Assembly (NCBI GenBank): GCA_023213395.1
Contig: CM041465.1
Coordinates: forward strand, 124,131,741 to 124,195,740
Origin: Cycas panzhihuaensis
Lineage: Eukaryota; Cycadophyta
Direction of reading: 5' to 3'
DNA length: 64,000 nucleotides
Part shown: one piece after another, positions 53,659-63,519 of the stretch
How positions within the stretch are numbered: the first letter of the stretch is position 1
Layout of the letters: each line of letters starts with the position of its first letter
Notes under the pieces: model-generated
What the model was told of the DNA's origin: nothing
What the model saw: only the letters and a program-made list of their open reading frames with translations
Database searches by the model: none
Position numbers and translations under genes: made by a program

Positions 53659-55960
53659 GTTTAAGTTGTAGAAGGCTTGAAGCTAGAAGATGACTTGAAA
53701 ACTCAATGCTTTCGTCGCTTAAGTTCCACCTTCTAACAAAACCAACAGTTCTGATCTTATTAGAAGATCCAACAATTGAATGGAGTGATGAGCGGTGGAG
53801 GACTAGGCAAAAGAGTTAGTCCAACCCTGATCTATAAAGGAGATCCAACAGTTGACCAAGCCAAATCTAGGACAAGGCAGGTAGGGTTGATCTGCATGGA
53901 CGTACCATGCTTTCCTTGGGATTCACAACCCCAATAACACCCTTTTCGAACCTCCTTTCCCTCAAGCAACCTTAATTGTCGTGCACTGACAGTACGGTCG
54001 ACTAGTCCCCTATGGAATGCACCAAGCTTAAGGTTATTTTAGAGGCAAGGTTTGAACCTTTTTCAAGCCTCGCCTAGTTGATTTTAAAGTTCACTTTTAG
54101 AAGGTTTAAGTGGACTTTAGAATAGGTTTTACTTGGATGATGTAGATGCTTGATTTTACAATGATAAAAGAGCTTCAAGGTGAAGTAATTAAGTACATCA
54201 CAATGATCACTTGAGTGATTTACAAGAGCACTTTTAATGTGAAAAGGAGTGCTATCCAATCCAAGTAAAGTGGCGTGCTTAAGTACAATGAAAATATTGG
54301 CACTTTAAAGAAAATGCTAAGTGCTTCAAAGCATAAAGTCTTTGTGTAAAGAATGCAAGTGGGTTCCTTTTAATGCTTGAAGAGAAGAGGGAAGAGTCAC
54401 TTGCAAGTTGAAGATGCCAAGCACCACGTGTTGGGACTTTGAAATAGTCTCCACAATCAACAAAATAAAGTGATTTTATTAAGTAAAGATGTTTTTTCGC
54501 CCCCCTTTGTGACTAAGGGCAATAGGTCACCATGTAAGGTGCCTTAAAAAAAGTGTTAAGATGGTGATAAAAAATCACTTTAACAAAGTGTTAGCACTTA
54601 AAATCACTTTATCAAGGCCTTTTAACACTTATACAACATGAAGCAAGTGTTAAATGAGGGCAAAAAATGCCAAAAGATAAAGGCTGAAATTTCACCTTTT
54701 TTACAACTTTGAATAGCAAGAACACCACACAGGGAGCCTTGAATGAGGACTTAAATCAACAAATTTAATCTTAAAAGATAAGAGACTGGCTGAGCTATAG
54801 TGATTTAATGAAATCACTAGTTACAACAAAAATTTTACTATTCAAAAATTGAAAAAACGTTGATTTTTCATTTAAAAATATTAAGCCAAAAGTCAAAAAT
54901 GAGAAAGAGAAGGCTTAAAAGAGAAGGAAAAATATTAATTTTCAGAATGCAGATCACTTGGAAGGCTGAAATCAGTCTCTAAATCACAATATTTTGAGTG
55001 ATGAAGTCTCTTGACAAAAAAACACTTAGAAAAATAATGATTTTTACTTAGAATAAGTGTTTTTTAATGTTTAAAACTTAAGTTAAAAGTGACTTTGGAA
55101 TAAAGTGACTTATGAAATATGGAATATGCTAAGAGATATTCCAAATAACATAAACTAAAGTTTAAACTTATGAAAAATTAAAAGACTTTTTGGAAACTTC
55201 GAAAAACCAAAGTCAAGCGACGGCGGAAAGGCAGTGGTCGTGGGTACTCAGCCACTCATATCTCTTCGATGGAGCAGCCGATCGAGCTGAGACTTCAGAG
55301 GCAAGGTCACCCACCATAGGATAATGTATCTAAGATTTCACGAGATTCCAGAGTCTGTAGACTAAGAATGAGTGGATAGAAGCCAAATTTGGGCGCAGAG
55401 GTTAATGGTGTCTCCACAGTCAGAACAACAGCTTCAAGACTCTTTCTTTGCTTGCAAAATGTTCGTGGGACCCACTAAGTGTGTATACAGATTTTTTCTG
55501 ATGAGCAGGAGACTCCAACAAGCATGCATGAGTAGATCGAGCTCTCCTTGTGGGGTTTGAGGGCTGAAAACTACCCAGAATCACTTCATAACCAACAGAG
55601 AGTCAGTAGCTCATGATAATCTCAGTCAGTGAGCTTTAGAATTCTTCAAAATACTCCTGCACCTTGATTTGTGAGAAGAAACAACAAAAAAAATTAGTTT
55701 TTAGTGCAAAAACACATAAAAACGTGAGTAAAACTAATTTGAAACCTCTAAAAAAATGTATCAGATCATAGTGCAATCATTTTCAGCCTTCAGAATACTT
55801 CATAACAGCCTTGATCTGTAAAGATGGGCTTCAATAATCCTTGGATCACCTTCAAAGAGCGAAGGTCGTCACCAAGGGGGTGTAAAAACTCACTCTTAAG
55901 TCTCCCTTGAAGTAGAATTCAGAATAGAGGGAACTAGTCTCCTCTAGCTCTGATATCAAA
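53659..55960 (-). other. A4 leader
   Basis: A 2.3 kb leader matching that of A2 in layout. The pre-gag hairpins are at 53894-53910 (GCATGG/CCATGC) and 54042-54071 (GAGGC...GCCTC). The primer site on the minus strand is TTTGATATCAGAGCT (55946-55960), tRNA-Met type with one change. No coding sequence is supported. Confidence 0.75.
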
Positions 55961-56506
55961 TGTGAGGAAAGGCCAAAGGATTAAAGTGCCTAAGACCTAT
56001 AAAACCAAGATCATGAAGATAGTTCTCCTCTAGTTCTAAACAACATAAGAGCAAAACTAAGATAAGCAAGATCAAGGAAGTAAGATGATACCAAGGTGTA
56101 AGGAGGAGGATTTAGTCCTACTCCAAAGAATACCAATTGATTAGCAAAATGGTAGCATAACATTACACTTCAACTCTACATATGAGACATGGGGAGAGGT
56201 CTCAATGTATAGAGTAACTGAGGTTACCTAACACCGTTGGATGTTTGCCAAGTGGCAAACATCCAAGGTACATGCAATACATGACTTGCATGTCATGCAT
56301 AAGGGACATGTGTCCATTAGGCTCTCAAGTGAGCAAAAATGCATGAGGATCCATTTGACCCTTTAGTTACAATGTTATGTCACTAGGATAAAAGTGGGTG
56401 TGCACTTTATCACTTAAGTGATTAGTCACCCCATAAAGTACAAAATAATGAATGAAAGAATAAAAGAATAAAGTACATACTTAACATGTAAACATAAGGT
56501 TTAACA
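55961..56506 (-). repeat. 5' LTR of A4
   Basis: A 546 bp LTR. The U3 palindrome has perfect 14 bp arms TTGGATGTTTGCCA at 56237-56250 and 56253-56266. The partner 3' LTR differs at only a handful of positions. Confidence 0.95.
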
Positions 56507-57995
56507 TTTATGACAAAGAAATGTTGGCCATAATGCAGGCCATACACTAATGGCGACAATACCTACTTGGGAATAAATTCATCATCAAGACAAATCACGA
56601 CAGTCTCAAGTACTTCCTAAGTCAAAAGACATTGTCTGACAAGCAACAAAAGTGGGTAAGCAAGATCCAAACCTTTGATTTTACAATCACATATAAAAAG
56701 GGTAAAGAGAACATCATTGTTGACACATTATCTCAGATACTCGATGCCAAAAATGAGGATGTCTCCATATAGGCTATTTTTGTAACCACTCCTAGTTGAA
56801 TAGAAGCACTAGCTCGAGAATATTAGAACAATCCAACCTCCCAAAAAACATTAAAGGAGATCAAGGCCAGAGGGACAACAAAGTATGTGCTCCAGGGAGA
56901 GTTGATCCTGCGAAATGGGAAAATATTTGTACCAGCATCATCAACACTAAGGACAAAATTACTGGAGGAGGCTCACGTCATTCCGACAGCCGAGCACATA
57001 GGGATCGATAAAATATATCAAAAATTACAAAACACCTTTTTTTAGAAAGAGATAAAAGCAAATGTACACAAGTTTATTTCTGAATGTGACATCTATCGAA
57101 AGAACAAAAGTGAAAGTGTAAAGAGTCTAGGCCTTCTCCAACCCCTACATATACCAGAGCAAAAATGTGAAGAGATCTCAATGGCTTTCATAACTAGATT
57201 ACCAAAGTTAGAAGGCAAGGATGTCATTTTTATTGTCGTCAATCGATTAACAAAATATGTGAATTTTAAGAGAATGCAATCAATAGCGAAAGCCAGTCAA
57301 ATTAGTGAGATTTACATAAAGGAGATACATTGCCTATATGGATTTCCAAAAGTTATAGTCAACGATCGCGATCCAAAGTTCACTATCCACTTCCGGTAAG
57401 AGCTATTCAAACTAGCAAACACAAAATTATCTATGAGTATGGTCTACCATCCCTAAACCGATGGACAAATTGAAGCTGTAAATAAATGTCTAAAAGGATA
57501 CCTTTTGAACTTCACATCAGACAAATAATAACAATGACACAAATGGATTCACCTCGCCGAATGGTGGTACAACACCACATAGCATACTTCTACAAAAATG
57601 ACATTGTTCTAAGCTCTATACAGATTTGAACTGACATCCATCTTCACATGGTCAAAGATCGCCCATGTAGAATTGGTTTAAGAACAACAGGAACAAATGG
57701 AGCAAATGATGCAACTATTGAAGGACAACCTTAACTTGGCCAAAAATCAAATGACATGGCAAGCAAATTTGCACACAACGGAAAGTGCCTTTATGGCAAG
57801 AGATTGGGTCTTCTTAAGACCCCAACCATATAAACAATCCTCCCTTAAGCAATTCGGAAAACATAAACTTCAACTATGATTCTTTGGCCCATATCAAGTT
57901 ATCAATAAGGTGGGGGGAAGTAGCATACAAGCTAGACCTGCCCCCGAATAGTTGAATGCACAACATCTTTCATGTGTCATGTCTTAAACAAAAAC
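56507..57995 (+). pseudogene. G4 RNase H end and integrase
   Basis: Resumes after A4 with YDKEMLAIMQAIH, stop, WRQYLLGNKFIIKTNHDSLK and FLSQKTLSDKQQKW (RNase H, to about 56720). Integrase: the zinc-binding N-terminus (HVIPTAEHIGIDKIYQKLQ; CDICRKNKSESVKS), then SMAFITRLPKLEGKDVIFIV, where the usual first catalytic aspartate (M-D-F) is alanine. VNDRDPKFTIHFR keeps the second aspartate and TDGQIEAVNKCLKGY the glutamate. A stop occurs after HFR. C-terminal frame 57697-57879: LNLAKNQMTWQANLH and DWVFLRPQPYKQSS. Confidence 0.87.
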
Positions 57996-58228
57996 TTGGA
58001 CAAAATATCACCCCTCAAACAAAATTATCAATACTTGACAATGAAGGCAAGATCATTATCGAACCAGAGGGAATTCTACATATTCGTACAAAATGACCAC
58101 ACTGTAGACAAATTCAAGAATATCTCATCAAGTGGAAGACACTGAATCAAGAAGATGCAACCTGGGAGTCTAGAAGAATGGTAATGTTGACACCCCGGTT
58201 TACCCATACTTTGAAGGCAAAGCACATT
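57996..58228 (+). pseudogene. G4 chromodomain
   Basis: In broken frames near 58060-58175: EPEGILHIRTK, then RQIQEYLIKWKTLNQEDATW (58100-58159). The K-W-K-x-L-x-x-E-D-A-T-W-E pattern is a chromodomain of the kind that guides chromovirus integration to particular chromatin. The end of the polyprotein and the purine tract AAAGGGGAGAGA (58231-58242) follow. Confidence 0.8.
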
Positions 58229-58244
58229 TTAAAGGGGAGAGACT

Positions 58245-58620
58245 TGTAGCATTCTTTTCCACTCTCTGGCTGACTTCTATTATGCATGATGTTTCAATCT
58301 AGCCAACTTCTAAATAACAATATTTATGTTTCTTTCTAGCCAACATTCAAGAGTGTTCTAACCAAACTCTTTTCCTTATTTCGGCCGACTTCTGCTATCC
58401 TTCTTAGTCGAAATCTCTCGTATCTTTTCACTGGCCTATTTATAAGGCTATTCGGCCTTGTTCTAAGGCATCTTGAGGGATTTGGATCTACTATATTTTT
58501 GGCCTTAAAGGCAGTAGTTTGGAGGTCACCTCGCCTCGAAGGAGCCGGATTCAAACGTTCATATCTTGTAAGTTTTTGTCAATGTTACACACACACACAC
58601 ACACATACATATACATACAT

Positions 58621-58659
<39 letters not shown>

Positions 58660-58780
58660 GAGAGAGAGAGAGATTATTTTATTTGATATGTTAGTTTATT
58701 TTGTAAATATGCAGCAGTAGGTTTTGTACAATTCCCTTTTCTCTAAATAAATTACTTAAATTAGCCTTCAAGTGATCACA
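58245..58780 (+). repeat. 3' LTR of G4
   Basis: Begins TGTAGCATTCTTTTCCAC directly after the purine tract. It is about 75 bp longer than the 5' LTR, mostly because of a compound microsatellite at 58587-58673. It ends AGTGATCACA, two bases before the G5 LTR. Confidence 0.85.
58587..58673 (+). repeat. Compound microsatellite (AC)n-(AT)n-(AG)n
   Basis: About 9 AC units, a short ACATACAT-like bridge, about 16 AT units and about 8 AG units. The matching place in the 5' LTR of G4 (about 45925-45945) has only ACATATATTATG, so the repeat expanded after insertion. Confidence 0.97.
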
Positions 58781-58782
58781 AC

Positions 58783-59182
58783 TGTAGCATTCCAAAACCT
58801 GGGTTTGGCCGACTTCATTAAGGTTGACTTGTGTTAATTATCTTTCTAACTAACTCCTTAAATTATGGCCTTAGCCACTTATATATATGACCCTTGGCAT
58901 AGAGGTAGACGATCATTAGGGATTTTGAATCTACAATATTTTGCCCTGAGCAAGTTCTGGGAGGGAACCTCGCCTCGAAGAGGGTTTAATCCTATGGGGA
59001 ATTAATCTGATCATTGTTTTTTGTTATATTCAGAACTGTATTTTAAATATTTGATATTTTGTTATATCATTGTGCTATGAATGATTGTTTAATCCAAGGA
59101 TACCCATGTTGGGATGATTATTTTATGAATGATCTATATTGTATATGTTATTATTCCATCGTATTCAGTGGGCACTGTCACA
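58783..59182 (+). repeat. 5' LTR of G5
   Basis: TGTAGCATTCCAAAACC...ACTGTCACA, about 400 bp, followed by TAGTATTAGAGC (59185-59196), close to the tRNA-Met primer sequence. TATA-like CTTATATATATGACC is at about 58877, and the family block AACCTCGCCTCGAAGAGGG near 58969. The start is two bases after the end of G4. Confidence 0.78.
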
Positions 59183-60628
59183 ACTAGTATTAGAGCAAGG
59201 AAGCAACCTACTAGCGACTGTCTACATTGGTAGCAATGCATGATATATATGATCAAACCTACAAGAGCACAATGACCAAACATAGATGAACAAATTTGCA
59301 AGAGCTCGGTGACCATACGTAGGGGATCAAATCTACGAGAGCATAAGGACCATACAAAGAAGATCCGCTTGAGAAAAAGCGTAGAGATAATAAGTTTAGA
59401 AATACATAGAGTTGGTTGCCGCATGAATACAGGGGGCAACTTTGTGATTATCAAGCAATCATGGTGCACGAAATTACCAAGGAGTCATGTCATTATCAAT
59501 CAATTGCAGATGGAAAGAGGTTTTGTGAGTGGTGATAAGTAACCTGTATCGGCCCTAGTTGCACACCAATAGAATGATATGCTATCAAGGGCCTAGGAAG
59601 TGCTTATCCCCTCACTGTCAAATTAGCAACATAGGTGTAGGCATAGGCACATCTTCGCAACTTTCAAGAGAACGTCATCAAAACAAAGTACAGAATGTAA
59701 ACTCAAGCGCAAAGATGTGTGTGGGTGGAAATGCACACATATTTTGACTAAAGTCGTAATTGCAACCGGGTTGCAATGTTGCTACAGTCACGACCAGATC
59801 GCAATTCAAGTTGTAGTTGTGACCAAGTTGCAGTTGCGACCAAGTCACAATTAGAGTTGTGGTTGTGACCAAATCACAGTTGGAGCCGTGATTATAACCA
59901 AATCGTAGTTGAAGCCGCAGTTGCGACCAGATCACAGTTGGAGTAGTGATTGCAACTAGATCGTAGTTGAAGTCACAATTACGACCAGATCGCAGTTAGA
60001 GTAGCGATTGCGACCAAATCATAGTTGAAGGCACAATTGCGACCAGATCACAGTTGGAGTAGCGATTGCGACCAAATTGCAGTTGGAGCATGATTGCGAC
60101 CAAATCGCAGTTGGAACAGCAGTTGCGACCAGATCGTAGTTGGAGCAGCAGTTGCAACCAGATCGCAATTAGAACCGCAATTGCAAATGAATTGTATCCA
60201 GACAAGTGAACAAGAAATGACCGTTTTGATATTTCTATTGTACCATTTTATTGTATAACCAACAGTGGTTAAAGTGTTAGTTTTTCACATATAAAAGTAG
60301 AGTTGGTCTAGGAATTGAGATATGCGTGAGTGTGTATATGCTTGATTCTTCTTGCTATAGCAGGCTTGATGTTGTACTTGTAATCCTTGTGTACTGTTTG
60401 AGCCTACGTCTAGCTGTGAGAGGACTAGACACAGTTCCCTATTCCAATAACATCATGTTTTGCATCATATTTGGTGTTCTTTGTGCTTGCTTTATCTAGT
60501 TATCATTGTGGTTTGTGCGTAGTGATAGAGTAAGACACACTGGTTCCATTGCCCAAATGAATCCGGAAGGAAGGGTGAATAAGAAACCATAATGGGCAAC
60601 GCTGAGTAAGAAATATAGGACCTCTTCC
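59183..60628 (+). other. G5 leader
   Basis: Untranslated. 59220-59370 has three loosely repeated segments around AGAGCACAATGACCAAACATAG. A 29 bp minisatellite occupies 59755-60186. The block shared with G1b (CCTACGTCTAGCTGTGAGAG) is at 60402-60421. No gene is supported; the minus-strand ORFs over the minisatellite only read the repeat. Confidence 0.65.
59755..60186 (+). repeat. 29 bp minisatellite in the G5 leader
   Basis: About 14-15 imperfect units; a typical one begins CAGTTGCGACCAGATCGTAG and ends TTGGAGCAG. Unit length is mostly 29 with occasional 28 or 30. There are no spacers, so it is not a CRISPR array. It is positioned like the 21 bp array of G1b. Confidence 0.93.
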
Positions 60629-61186
60629 ATGCCACCCAGTGCTGAAGTAGAAGCATGTCATAAACACGGAGAGCATTGGGAAAAAGACAGACTCCAAGTG
60701 GGGGTACATAAGTTGAGAATTGTAGTTACGCCAATGAAGCAAGTGAAGAGGTGGCCAATTGCTAACTCGATAGGGAGAAAACAATCGAGCATTGAAGGTG
60801 AAACCAAGAAAGAGGCGAGTGTTGAAACGACTGGAGAATCTGTCAAAGAAAAAGTGACATAGACTGTAGGAGATCAAGGGTACGCATTGGAAGAGGAGCC
60901 CGTTGAAGAAGAAGCACCACAAAAAGAAATAGTTGAGGAAGATTTTGTAGAAAAAGAAGAATTGCAAAGTAATACATTCGAAGAGGATCTTGTGGAAGAA
61001 GAAACATCACAAGCAAATAAAGGTAATTCGATTAAATTAGAATTATACAGCACAACAAACAGGGGTTGGAACCATCATTGGCTTGAAGTGAGAACTCCCC
61101 TGAGTCATATTCTAAATCCTCTCTTTAAGTCATCAATGTCACGTCCAATTAGAAGCATAAGAGGTGGTAGTTTGCCACCAAGAGGG
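60629..61186 (+). pseudogene. G5 gag N-terminus, acidic
   Basis: The ATG at 60629 opens MPPSAEVEACHKHGEHWEKD for 77 codons. A stop at 60860-60862 is followed by an open, very acidic stretch with repeated E-E and V-E-E units (EEEPVEEEAPQKEIVEEDFV). Then GWNHHWLEVRTPLSHILNPL matches G1b. The ORF ends at the copia C insertion. An N-terminal acidic extension on gag is unusual. The product is otherwise unrecognised. Confidence 0.65.
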
Positions 61187-61430
61187 TGTTAGAATATAAT
61201 GTCATCTCCTTGGTTGTAGTATTACATGTAACATTAAATTAGTCACTATAACTTTATGTTAGTTATTGTAACTTTATGTTAGGTCAACTGACATTAAATG
61301 TTAGTAACTAACCCTAACCCTATTTATGTTAGTGACTCACTGTATAAGCATGTATAAGCTCTCATTGTAATGCAATTGATCATTCTTCCTTCATTCTCTT
61401 CATTTTTCGTGTTTGCACTCTAAACCAACA
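61187..61430 (+). repeat. 5' LTR of copia C
   Basis: A 244 bp LTR with ends TGTTAGAATATAATG...CTAAACCAACA, followed at once by the primer site TGGTATTAGAGC (61431-61442). It contains repeats of AACTTTATGTTAG (61249-61282). Confidence 0.9.
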
Positions 61431-62530
61431 TGGTATTAGAGCTAGGTTTGTTCTATGTGTGAGTTAGACTGCTCTCGAAGGCTTCTCGTACGGCTGTATG
61501 GTCAGATCCATACATTGTATGAACAAAAAAAAATTGTCTCAAAACCACCTCAAATTTTACCAATAGAAATATCTTGATTTGCTCTTTCATCTTCTCCAAA
61601 GGGTTGATATCAAATTCTATCATTTTCTAGCCCAAAATAGGCCTAAAATTTGTACAGTTGCCACTTTGTTCTTTCACTCATTTCTCTTCGTATGGACTAA
61701 AATACCCAGCAAGACTGATATCATCTAAAAAGTCTTTGAATAAGCCCTTCGTTGATATATCATTCGACCCCCTTCCTCACTAGATCAGGAAGATACGAGC
61801 GAAAATACACAAAAACCCTAGCTGCCATACCAAAATTCGAGGCTAATTTTCTCAGTGATCGTAGATCTGATCAAAAAATTGAGACCAGATCTAGAAAGAG
61901 ATCAACAAGACCCTTCATTTGAAACCATTTTCGTTCAGATCAGAGAACTTTGAATTTTTAGCCTTTGTGGCAAGTTCGTACGACCATTCGTACATCTGAT
62001 CGTATAATGGTACCACTCTCTACTCAATTTTTTTTTTGTTGTTTGGATCTTATTCAATATCAAGCTTTTTTTACACCTTGAGTCTATTATATATTTTCCT
62101 CCATGATCGGTGTCCCTACATTCCATGAGTAGATAACTATGCTTGGCACCTACTCATTCCCAGCCTTGGAGACCTTATTTTTGGGGTCTATAATAATCGT
62201 GGTGGATCTGTCGTTCTTGGCTAAGCATGTTGGCGTTTCAAACCAATGTGTGAAATGAGGGGAACCGAAAGGACCCAATACCTAGGCCTTAGACAGAACC
62301 CATCTTCGGATTTGAGCCTCCATGTACCGAAAGATGTATTGGAGGACCCAATAGGACCCACAAACTGATTCTAGAATAGAAAGCCAGAACCAACTGCTAA
62401 ACACTTGTAGCACAGTGGTTAGCAGTTAGTGCCACGAAGCTACCTATTCCAAATCTCACCCAGAGATTTATTGACAGACCTACAAGTCTAGGTAATTCGC
62501 ATCTAGAATTGGTAGGATAAATCTGTCACT
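61431..62530 (+). other. Copia C leader
   Basis: Begins with the tRNA-Met-type primer site. No coding sequence is supported. Near 62405-62456 is a tRNA-like pair of boxes, described separately. Palindromic TCGTACGGCTGTATGG-type sequence lies near 61487. Confidence 0.65.
62395..62470 (+). other. tRNA-like segment, possible SINE remnant
   Basis: TAGCACAGTGG (62408-62418) fits the Pol III A box (TRGCNNAGTGG). ATTCCAAATCT (62446-62456), 27 bp further on, is a weak B box (GGTTCRANNCC). The spacing is right for a tRNA or tRNA-derived SINE head. No clover-leaf can be completed, so it is not a functional tRNA gene. Confidence 0.35.
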
Positions 62531-63519
62531 ATGGCTTCTACCCTTTAGCTTACAGACTCTAAAAAATTGACTAGTGATAATTATGAATCTTGGACAACCA
62601 AAATGAGATCCATCCTCATTGCTATAGGAGCATGGGATAAAACTGAAGCTATCAAACAAGAACCTATTAATTCCAAAAAAAAAAAGTCTTCCTAAAACAA
62701 AGAGATCTTGCTCTTACTGCCATCACATTATCAGTCATAGATTCAATTTTACCACATATCTCTAGTGCTGCTTCACCTCATGATGCTTGGATAACTCTAT
62801 AAACATTATATGCTCAGAACAATGTTGTTGCTCGTATCATGTCCCTCAAGAACCAGATGGCTATCCTCAAGATGACTAAATTTGAGAGTGTCACATCCTT
62901 CTTGGCTCACTTCAAATGCATCCAAGTTAACCTCATCTCAGTTGGAATCACCTACACCGATGGCAAACTCATTGATCTGATGCTCAACAAGCTACCTCCT
63001 AGATTCAAACCATTCATTACCTCATACTTGATGACAACAGACATAGTGCAACCAACTTTTGATGCATTTCGTGGCCGCTTGCTTCATTATGAGCAAGTTG
63101 AAATCAACATGGAAAGAGACCTTGAGAATGTTTTCTCCACCCAGGTAAGTCTTCCTGGAAGAAGCACCATCAACCGAGGGACCTTCAACTCAAATAGAGG
63201 CTCAGGTAGATCTTCAGAATGATGAAGACATCGTCCCACTAGTTTCAGTCCCGTCAAGGGGAAGATCCTCCTTCAAAGCACCTGTGCAACAATACTCTAG
63301 GGGAAGAAGTCAACAACAGATCATATGCTTCTACTATGGAAAATTTGGTCACTTCGCCATCAACTGCTACCATAGGAAAGTCAACATTGAAAGAGGGATC
63401 ATTGCATCCGATAGTTACTCAGGACAATCGGGAACTGAGGAGACTTCTGAACCAAAAGAGGAGAAAGAGGAAACTATATTCATCACTACTCTCTCATCTG
63501 CACTAGATAGCCAAAGAAA
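62531..63519 (+). pseudogene. Copia C gag
   Basis: ATGGCTTCTACCC at 62531 gives MASTL, a stop, then SDNYESWTTKMRSILIAIGA, with a shift in a run of A at about 62679. SPHDAWITL, a stop and an open 127-residue frame (62839-63222) follow, with AHFKCIQVNLISVGITYTDG and LLHYEQVEINMERDL. The zinc knuckle at about 63329-63370 reads CFYYGKFGHFAINC, where the second cysteine of C-x2-C is tyrosine. The flanking linker is rich in Gly, Arg and Ser. Confidence 0.85.

Larger units (their letters stand above)
48925..56506 (-). mobile_element. Copia A4, near full length (minus strand)
   Basis: A 7.6 kb copia with 546 bp LTRs (48925-49470 and 55961-56506) that are almost identical. The duplication is TTTAC (48920-48924) and TTTAT (56507-56511); the second matches the G4 reading frame, so the first has a later C. 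Gag, protease, integrase, RT and RNase H are all present in order, with intact catalytic motifs in integrase and RT, but several in-frame stops and shifts. It is the most complete member of the A family here. Confidence 0.94.
45579..58780 (+). mobile_element. G4: Ty3/gypsy chromovirus, split by copia A4
   Basis: 5' LTR, gag, protease, RT, RNase H (interrupted at 48925 by A4, resuming at 56507), integrase, chromodomain, purine tract and 3' LTR in standard order. The host frame across the insertion reads C-I-Y-D-K-E-M when A4 and one copy of the duplication are removed. This is the best preserved chromovirus in the window, though gag and integrase contain stops and integrase has lost its first aspartate. 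Confidence 0.9.
58783..61186 (+). mobile_element. G5: 5' part of a gypsy-type element
   Basis: 5' LTR, degraded tRNA-Met-like primer site, 1.4 kb leader with a 29 bp minisatellite, and the first part of gag. It is cut at 61187 by copia C. Leader and gag N-terminus match G1b. Its pol is not in the window, so its autonomy is unknown. Confidence 0.75.

Noticed and set aside
59678-60205. Minus-strand ORFs over the G5 minisatellite as a repeat protein
   Set aside because: Repeat units of 29 bp are not a multiple of three, so the frame changes every unit; the frames are interrupted and begin without context.
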